Shown here: positions 33,377 to 38,852 of the stretch, piece by piece
How positions within the stretch are numbered: position 1 is the first letter of the stretch
How the letters are laid out: each line of letters begins with the position of its first letter
From: Deltaproteobacteria bacterium
Lineage (GTDB): Bacteria > Desulfobacterota > Desulfarculia > Desulfarculales > Desulfarculaceae
DNA: 38,852 nucleotides
Assembly: GCA_021811275.1 (NCBI GenBank)
Contig: JAJZPI010000014.1
Span: 1 to 38,852, forward strand
Direction of reading: 5' to 3'
Made by a program: the position numbers and the translations under genes
Notes under the pieces: generated by a model
Database searches by the model: none
The model's input: only the letters and a program-made list of their open reading frames with translations
What the model was told of the DNA's origin: nothing

Positions 33377-34687
33377 ATGGCCACCCAGGTCGAGCTGGCG
33401 GTTAAAGGAACCATCACCCCTCAGATGAAGGAGATCGCCCTGGCCGAGGGGTTGGACCCGGAAACCATCCGGGCGCGTTTCGCCGAGGGCCAGATCGTGG
33501 CCCCCATCGGCGTCAACCACCGCCACCAAGTGGTTGGCATGGGCAGGGGGCTGAGCACCAAGATCAACGCCTCCATCGGCACCTCCACCGACATCGTCGA
33601 TATCGCCGCCGAGGTGCGCAAGGCCCAGGCCGCCCAGGCCGCCGGGGCCGACACCCTGATGGAACTGTCCGTGGGCGGCGACCTGGACAAGGTGCGGCGC
33701 GAGGTGCTGGCCGCGGTAAGCCTGCCCGTGGGCAACGTGCCTCTGTACCAGGCCTTCTGCGAGGCCGCCCGCAAGTACGGCGACCCCAACAAGCTCGACG
33801 AGGGGATGCTCTTCGACCTCATCGAGCGCCAGTGCGCCGATGGCATCGCCTTCATGGCCGTGCACTGCGGCATCAATCTCTACACCATCGAGCGCCTGGA
33901 AAAGCAGCACTACCGCTACGGCGGCCTGGTGAGCAAGGGCGGCACCACCATGGTGGCCTGGATGAAAAAAAACCACCGCGAGAACCCGCTCTACGAAAAG
34001 TTCGACCGCGTGGTGGAGATACTCAAGAAGTACGACGTGGTGCTTTCCCTGGGCAACGGCCTGCGCGCCGGGGCCATCCACGACTCCTTCGACCGGGCCA
34101 TGATCCAGGAACTGCTCATTAACTGCGAGCTGGCCCAGATCGGCCGCGAGATGGGCTGCCAGATGATGGTCGAAGGCCCGGGCCACGTGCCCCTGGACGA
34201 GATCGAGGCCAACATCATCTTGCAAAAGCGCATGAGCAACCACGCGCCCTACTACATGCTGGGCCCCATCCCCTGCGACGTGACCGCCGGCTACGACCAC
34301 ATCACCGCCGCCATCGGCGCGGCCCAGAGCGCCCGCTACGGTGCGGACCTTATCTGCTACATCACCCCGGCCGAGCACTTGGCCCTGCCCAACGAGCGCG
34401 ACGTGGTGGAGGGCGTCAAGGCCGCGCGCGTGGCGGCCTACATCGGCGACACCGCCAAGTATCCGGAGCGGGGCCGGCGGCGGGACATGGCCATGAGCAA
34501 GGCCCGGCGCGACTCGAACTGGAACAAGCAGTATGAGCTGGCCCTGTTCAGCGCCGACGCCCAGGCCATCCGCAGCGAGCGCAGCCCCTCCGACTCCCGG
34601 GCCTGCACCATGTGCGGCGAGTTCTGCGCCAACAGGGGCAGCATGGAGGTCTTCGGCCACCTGTTGGCGGGCACAGCCAAGGCCTGA
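33377..34687 (+). CDS. bzaF: ThiC-family 5-hydroxybenzimidazole synthase (BzaF-like)
   Basis: BzaF, a paralogue of ThiC, converts aminoimidazole ribotide to 5-hydroxybenzimidazole by radical SAM chemistry, the first step to the B12 lower ligand under anaerobic conditions. The 436-residue protein has the ThiC fold, with EGPGHVPLDEIEANI at 266-280, LGPIPCDVTAGYDHITAAIG at 295-314 (ThiC has TDIAPGYDH) and CYITPAEHLALPN. The C-terminal [4Fe-4S] cysteines are Cys410, Cys413 and Cys417, CTMCGEFC, spaced x2 and x3 where ThiC has x2 and x4. A cobalamin switch, not a thiamine one, precedes it, and methyltransferase and radical SAM genes follow. AAGGAGG lies six bases before the ATG. The BzaF call rests on context and motif variation; ThiC itself is the alternative. 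Confidence 0.85.
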   Translation: MATQVELAVKGTITPQMKEIALAEGLDPETIRARFAEGQIVAPIGVNHRHQVVGMGRGLSTKINASIGTSTDIVDIAAEVRKAQAAQAAGADTLMELSVGGDLDKVRREVLAAVSLPVGNVPLYQAFCEAARKYGDPNKLDEGMLFDLIERQCADGIAFMAVHCGINLYTIERLEKQHYRYGGLVSKGGTTMVAWMKKNHRENPLYEKFDRVVEILKKYDVVLSLGNGLRAGAIHDSFDRAMIQELLINCELAQIGREMGCQMMVEGPGHVPLDEIEANIILQKRMSNHAPYYMLGPIPCDVTAGYDHITAAIGAAQSARYGADLICYITPAEHLALPNERDVVEGVKAARVAAYIGDTAKYPERGRRRDMAMSKARRDSNWNKQYELALFSADAQAIRSERSPSDSRACTMCGEFCANRGSMEVFGHLLAGTAKA

Positions 34688-34691
34688 GCGC

Positions 34692-36275
34692 ATGGGCGAA
34701 GCGGACGTCAAGCCCGGTTCCGGGGAACGCCAAGGCCACCAGGGCTTCCAGCTCCTGGAGAACCTAGCCACGGCGCATTGGCGCTCGGAAGTCCTCTTCG
34801 CCGCCCTGGACCTGGACATCTTCGCCCGGCTGGGCCATGAGGACCGCGGCGCGGAGGAACTAGGCCAGGCCGAGGGCTGGGACGCCGAAGCCCTGGGCCG
34901 GCTCCTGGAGGCGCTCGTCGATCTGGGGCTGTTGGTGAAAGCCCAAGGCCGCTTCGCCAACAGCCCCCTGGCCGCCCGCCACCTGCTGCCTGAAAGCCCG
35001 GACTACCTGGGCGGGTTCCTGGCCTACCGGCGCTACATCGCGCCGCATTGGCGGCGCCTGTCCGAGCGGGTCTGTCGCGGCCCCCGGGCCAACGACCGTC
35101 CCCTCGACGAGGACGAGCCGGCCTATGCCGAGCGTGTGGAGGCCTACGTGCGCGCCCTGGACGCCCAGGCCCGGCTCAAGGCGGCCGAGGCCGTGGGGCG
35201 CCTGGCCCTGCTGCTGGACAAGCCTCCCGCGCATGTCCTGGACCTGGGCGGCGGAGCCGGGGCCTGGTGCCGGGCGGCCCTGGCCAGGTGGCCCCATGCC
35301 AAGGCGGTCTTGGCGGACCTGCCTGAGGTGATCGCCGCCGCCGAGCGCCTTTATCCCTTCGAGGAGCACTGGCGCGGAGCGGAGCGCCTGGCAGGGGACT
35401 GCCTGGCGCCGGGACTCTGGCAGGCGCTCTCCAGCCGGCGCTTCGGGCTGGTGATTATCTCCAACCTGCTCCACGCCTATGGCGAAGAAGAGGCCCGGGG
35501 CATCCTGGCCAAGGCGGCGAGGCTGCTGACCCCCGGCGGCGCCCTGGTCATCCACGACTATCTCAAGGAGCAGCCGGGCGGAGATCCGCTCAAGGGCCGA
35601 CTCTACGACCTGCACATGCTGCTCAACACCTACAACGGCCGCATCCACGGCCTGGGGAAACTGAGCGGGATGCTCAGCCTAGCGGGACTCCCCGGCTGGC
35701 GGCTGATCAACCTCACCAGCGACACCTCCCTCATAGTGGCCCAGGCCGGGGCGGGGGGCCCGGCGATCCTGGCCAACGAGAACCTGCTGGTGCTCAAGGC
35801 GCGAGAGCTGGGCTTTGAGCAGGCCAAGGTGATCCCAAGCCGCGAGGTTCGCGTTGAGCCCTGGGTGCGCCTGAAGTGCCGCAACGGCTGCGCCCAATAC
35901 GACAATCGCCTGCAATGCCCTCCCTACACCCCCGACCACCAGGAGATGGCGGCCGTTCTGTCGACCTACAAGAAGGCGCTCCTGGTGCAGGGAACCCCGC
36001 CAGGGCCGGACTTCCACCAACGGTTGCTGGCCCTGGAGCGGCATTGCTTCCTGGCTGGCTATCACAAGGCCCTGGCCTTTGGCGCAGGCCCCTGCCCTCT
36101 CTGCGACAAGTGTGACGTCAGCGCGCCTTGTCGCTTCCCGCGCCGGGCCAGGCCGTCCCTGGAGGCCTGCGGTGTGGATGTCTACCAGACGGTCAGGAAC
36201 GCGGGCTGGGAACTGGAGCCGGTTCGGGACCTGGACGGCTACGTGAAATTCTTCGGAATGGTGCTGCTAGATTGA
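34692..36275 (+). CDS. bzaC: BzaC-like O-methyltransferase fused to a DUF2284-like Cys-rich domain
   Basis: The 527-residue protein has a winged-helix dimerisation domain (20-100) and a SAM-dependent O-methyltransferase domain (110-355) with motif I VLDLGGGAGAW at 182-192. In the bza pathway BzaC methylates the 5-hydroxyl of 5-hydroxybenzimidazole. Residues about 363-525 add a domain that resembles DUF2284: Cys396, Cys400 and Cys409 in LKCRNGCAQYDN-RLQCPPYTP, then Cys468, Cys471, Cys474 and Cys480, followed by RARPSLEACGVDV. Such cysteines suggest iron-sulfur binding. Its start lies four bases after the bzaF stop. Known BzaC proteins are about 340 residues, so the fusion is unusual. Confidence 0.85.
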   Translation: MGEADVKPGSGERQGHQGFQLLENLATAHWRSEVLFAALDLDIFARLGHEDRGAEELGQAEGWDAEALGRLLEALVDLGLLVKAQGRFANSPLAARHLLPESPDYLGGFLAYRRYIAPHWRRLSERVCRGPRANDRPLDEDEPAYAERVEAYVRALDAQARLKAAEAVGRLALLLDKPPAHVLDLGGGAGAWCRAALARWPHAKAVLADLPEVIAAAERLYPFEEHWRGAERLAGDCLAPGLWQALSSRRFGLVIISNLLHAYGEEEARGILAKAARLLTPGGALVIHDYLKEQPGGDPLKGRLYDLHMLLNTYNGRIHGLGKLSGMLSLAGLPGWRLINLTSDTSLIVAQAGAGGPAILANENLLVLKARELGFEQAKVIPSREVRVEPWVRLKCRNGCAQYDNRLQCPPYTPDHQEMAAVLSTYKKALLVQGTPPGPDFHQRLLALERHCFLAGYHKALAFGAGPCPLCDKCDVSAPCRFPRRARPSLEACGVDVYQTVRNAGWELEPVRDLDGYVKFFGMVLLD

Positions 36276-36292
36276 CGAGGCGTGCCTGAACC

Positions 36293-37636
36293 ATGCGCGT
36301 GCTGTTGCTCCAGGCTGTTTCCACCATACCGGGTGGGGAGTGCGTCTATCCCTTGGGCCTGGCGCGCCTGGCCGCCATGCTCAAGGGAAAGCATGAACTG
36401 CGCGGCCTGGACCTGAACCTGGCTCCCTACCCCTGGCCGGCGGTTATCGAGGCCGCCGATGGCTTCCAGCCCCAGGCGGTGTGCATCTCCTTCCGCAACC
36501 TCGACCCCCTGGCCGGCAACCTGATTTCCTTCGTGCCGCCACTCAAGACATTGGCTACCTTGCTGCGCCATTGCGCGCCCCGAGCGCGGCTGATCATCGG
36601 CGGCGCGGGCTTCTCGCTCTTCGCCCGTCGTCTGCTGGAGGAGGTCCCGGAGCTGGACTTGGGCCTGATCGGAGAGGCGGAGCAGAGCCTGCCCCTTTTG
36701 CTGCGCCGCCTCGACACCCCGGCTACGGTCCCCGGCGTGGTTCTACGCGGCATGAAAGGCCCTGCCATCGGCGGTCGCTGCCGGGCCCTTGACCTCTCCG
36801 CCCTGTCGCCGCCGGACTATGTCGTATTTCCGCCGGCGGCCTACCAGGCCCGGAACTCCTACGTGGCCAGCATGGGCGTGGAGGCCAAGCGCGGCTGCCC
36901 CCGGCGCTGCTCCTATTGCCTATATCCCAGCCTGCAAGGCGGCGGCCAGCGCCTGTTCCCGCCCGGCGCGGTGGTGGATGAACTGGAGCGGTTGCGCCAC
37001 GGCTACAACGTGAACATGGTTCACTTCACCGACCCGGTGCTCAATCAGCCCGCCGCGCACCTGCGGGCAATCTGCCGAGAAATCATCGGCCGGGGACTCG
37101 CCATTGGCTGGACCGGCTTTTTCCGCGAGGACGGCCTGACCAGCGGGGACCTTGACCTCTACCGGCGGGCCGGCCTGGCTGCCCTGTATTTTTCCGCCGA
37201 CGGGGCCAGCGAGCCGGCCCTCAAGCTTCTCGGCAAAGGCCTCACTCTGGGACAGATCGAGCGGGCGGCCCAACTGGCTGCGGCCAGCGGGGTGATCAGC
37301 GTCTACCACTTCCTGGTCAACCTGCCCTGCGAAACGCCGAACAGCGCCGCGCAGACGAAGCGCCTGGCTGAGCGGATCCTGGAAGATCACGCCAAGGCTG
37401 GCAACCCCGCGGCCATGGTCTTCAACAACCTGCGCCCCTATCCCGGCGCGCCGCTGACGGATTCGCTCTTGGCCGCCGGCCTCCTGGACCGGCGCACAGA
37501 CCTGCTTTACCCGGTCTATTTCAACCCACCGCCCTTCGACGGCCTCAGACACCAACTAAACGCCCTTTGCACCAAACCAGAACATCTGGGCCTGGTCGGC
37601 GGCGAAAGCCCGGGGGTGGTCAAGTGCGCGCCCTGA
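36293..37636 (+). CDS. bzaD: BzaD-like B12-binding radical SAM methyltransferase
   Basis: The 447-residue protein has a Rossmann-like B12-binding-type domain (about 1-160, beginning MRVLLLQAVSTIPGGE and including LIIGGAGFS) and a radical SAM domain with Cys202, Cys206 and Cys209 in CPRRCSYC. BzaD is thought to C-methylate 5-methoxybenzimidazole at position 6. The DxHxxG cobalamin motif is not found, as in other radical SAM proteins that bind B12 base-off without a histidine ligand. It follows the methyltransferase gene by 17 bases and overlaps the next gene by 13. Order in the operon suggests BzaD, but it could be exchanged with BzaE. Confidence 0.82.
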   Translation: MRVLLLQAVSTIPGGECVYPLGLARLAAMLKGKHELRGLDLNLAPYPWPAVIEAADGFQPQAVCISFRNLDPLAGNLISFVPPLKTLATLLRHCAPRARLIIGGAGFSLFARRLLEEVPELDLGLIGEAEQSLPLLLRRLDTPATVPGVVLRGMKGPAIGGRCRALDLSALSPPDYVVFPPAAYQARNSYVASMGVEAKRGCPRRCSYCLYPSLQGGGQRLFPPGAVVDELERLRHGYNVNMVHFTDPVLNQPAAHLRAICREIIGRGLAIGWTGFFREDGLTSGDLDLYRRAGLAALYFSADGASEPALKLLGKGLTLGQIERAAQLAAASGVISVYHFLVNLPCETPNSAAQTKRLAERILEDHAKAGNPAAMVFNNLRPYPGAPLTDSLLAAGLLDRRTDLLYPVYFNPPPFDGLRHQLNALCTKPEHLGLVGGESPGVVKCAP

Positions 37637-38852
37637 TCCTGGAGCATCCCCGGCCGCCCTCGCCGGAGCGCTTCAACGACATCGCCAACACCCCGCTCTC
37701 CTCATGCCTGATGGCTGGCTATGCCTCGTCCTCCCTGGCCGAGGCCGGGTTCGAGACCCCCATCCTGGACGCCCGCCGGCTGGACTTCGCCAGGGTCGAG
37801 CAGCTCATCCTTGATGAGCGGCCCAGTGTCCTGCTGGTCCACGCCGTCTACTTCTGGGAACGCACCGGCGAGCTTTTCGACTCCCTGGCCAGACTCAAGC
37901 AAGCGGGCTTAACCGCCCCCGTCTGTCTTTTCGGGTTCTTCCCTTCGCTGGGTTGGAGCGAGCTGTTGACAGCATGCCCGGCCATTGACTATGTGGTGGT
38001 GGGCGAGCCCGAGCGGACTCTGGTGGAGTTGATGACCGCCTTGCGCGACGGCCGCGACGCCGGGGTTCCGGGCTTGGCCCGGCGCGGGGGCGGCCTTCCG
38101 ATCCTGACCGCCCCGCGCGCCCCCCGCAACAACCTGGACCTCCTGCCCTTCCCCGCCCGGCCCTTCCTGAAACAGGAGAAAACGGTGAGCGTGCAGGCCA
38201 GCCGTGGCTGCTACAACGGCTGCGACTTCTGCCTGGTCCCGGCCCTGGGCGGGGGCGGCAACCCCTGGCGCGGTCGCTCGGTGGACAATGTCGCCCGAGA
38301 AATCGCCCTGCTCAGGGACCAAGGCAAGCGCGACTTCTACTTCGTGGACGCCAACTTCATCGGACCGGGCCGGCGGGGGACGGACAGGACCTTGATGCTG
38401 GCCCAGGCCTTGGCCGGGACGGCTATAACCTTCGGCATGGAGTGCCGGGCCGCCGACGCCCGGCCCGAGTTGATGCAGGCCTTGGCCAGGGTCGGCCTAT
38501 CTTCTTTGCTCCTGGGCTTGGAAAGCGGTAGCCAAGCGGCGTTGAACCGCATGGGCAAGAACAGCACCCCCACCCAAAACCTGGCCGCCATCGATGCCGC
38601 GCGCTCCGCCGGGCTGGAGCCCGAGGTGGGCTTCATCATGTTCGAGCCTGACGCCACCCTGGAGGACCTGGCCGCCAATCTGGCCTTCCTGCGCCGGGCC
38701 CGGCTGCTGGACCGGCTGGGCCGCACCGCCAACCTGCTCCACCACCATCAGATAGCCCTCATGGGCACCAGACTCTACGCCCGGACCCTGGCCGAGGGCC
38801 GCCTGGCGCCTGAAGGGCCGCTGGGCTTCCACGGCCGCCTGGTTTACCGAGA
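37624..38852 (+). CDS. bzaE: BzaE-like B12-binding radical SAM protein (cut by window end)
   Basis: The frame starts at GTG inside the end of bzaD and remains open to the window edge, 409 codons, so the C-terminus is missing. The N-terminus (MRALILEHPRPPSPERFND) and the segment to about 180 look like a B12-binding-type domain, again without DxHxxG. The radical SAM motif is Cys196, Cys200 and Cys203 in SRGCYNGCDFC; LLGLESGSQAALNRMGK and EVGFIMFEPD are typical barrel segments. BzaE makes 5,6-dimethylbenzimidazole from 5-methoxy-6-methylbenzimidazole. The assignment follows the gene order of known bza operons. Confidence 0.8.
   Translation, partial: MRALILEHPRPPSPERFNDIANTPLSSCLMAGYASSSLAEAGFETPILDARRLDFARVEQLILDERPSVLLVHAVYFWERTGELFDSLARLKQAGLTAPVCLFGFFPSLGWSELLTACPAIDYVVVGEPERTLVELMTALRDGRDAGVPGLARRGGGLPILTAPRAPRNNLDLLPFPARPFLKQEKTVSVQASRGCYNGCDFCLVPALGGGGNPWRGRSVDNVAREIALLRDQGKRDFYFVDANFIGPGRRGTDRTLMLAQALAGTAITFGMECRAADARPELMQALARVGLSSLLLGLESGSQAALNRMGKNSTPTQNLAAIDAARSAGLEPEVGFIMFEPDATLEDLAANLAFLRRARLLDRLGRTANLLHHHQIALMGTRLYARTLAEGRLAPEGPLGFHGRLVYR

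Noticed and set aside
33377-34687. Calling the ThiC-like gene thiamine synthase ThiC
   Set aside because: There is a B12 switch rather than a thiamine switch, no thiamine genes follow, and the cluster motif spacing differs. It remains the main alternative.
1-38852. CRISPR arrays, prophage or insertion sequences
   Set aside because: No regularly spaced direct repeats, integrase, transposase or phage structural gene was found.

Overview
This is a GC-rich bacterial window. Gene content (split-subunit glycine decarboxylase, a class I cytochrome resembling Desulfovibrio c553, an anaerobic benzimidazole pathway under a cobalamin riboswitch, and an aa3/caa3 oxidase) points to a Desulfobacterota/deltaproteobacterial-type anaerobe that meets oxygen. 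This is inferred from families only; no taxonomic marker gene is present.

Layout. 538-2082 (+): a MobA-like nucleotidyltransferase fused to an HD domain and a Cys-rich tail. 2143-6561 (-): glycine cleavage operon gcvT-gcvH-gcvPA-gcvPB. 6854-13076 (+): respiratory oxidase cluster with a small cytochrome c, a SCO-type copper protein, oxidase subunits I, III, IV and II (II carries two c-type heme domains), heme farnesyltransferase CtaB and a small four-helix membrane protein. 13335-19111 (-): a tripartite RND efflux operon (outer membrane factor, adaptor, permease), bracketed by an inverted pair of ~190-bp repeats. 20040-22019 (+): a chemoreceptor with a NIT-type sensor. 22196-26375 (-): an ImuB-like Y-family protein followed by a DnaE2-like polymerase. 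26599-26769 (-): a 56-residue Flp-type pilin with a good sigma-54 promoter. 27030-32812 (-): a second RND efflux operon (adaptor, permease, outer membrane factor). 33046-38852 (+): a sigma-70-like promoter, a cobalamin riboswitch, and an operon of a ThiC paralogue, a methyltransferase and two radical SAM proteins, the last cut by the window end.

The most notable region is the last. A ThiC-family protein behind a B12 riboswitch, followed by a methyltransferase and two B12-type radical SAM proteins, has the architecture of the bza operon (bzaF-bzaC-bzaD-bzaE), the anaerobic route to 5,6-dimethylbenzimidazole, the lower ligand of B12. Its methyltransferase carries a C-terminal Cys-rich domain resembling DUF2284, a fusion I do not know from characterised BzaC. 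Other points worth following are the ImuB/DnaE2 mutasome-like pair with no imuA beside it, the lone sigma-54 Flp pilin with an upstream palindrome at enhancer distance, the inverted repeats around one efflux operon, and the MobA-HD fusion.
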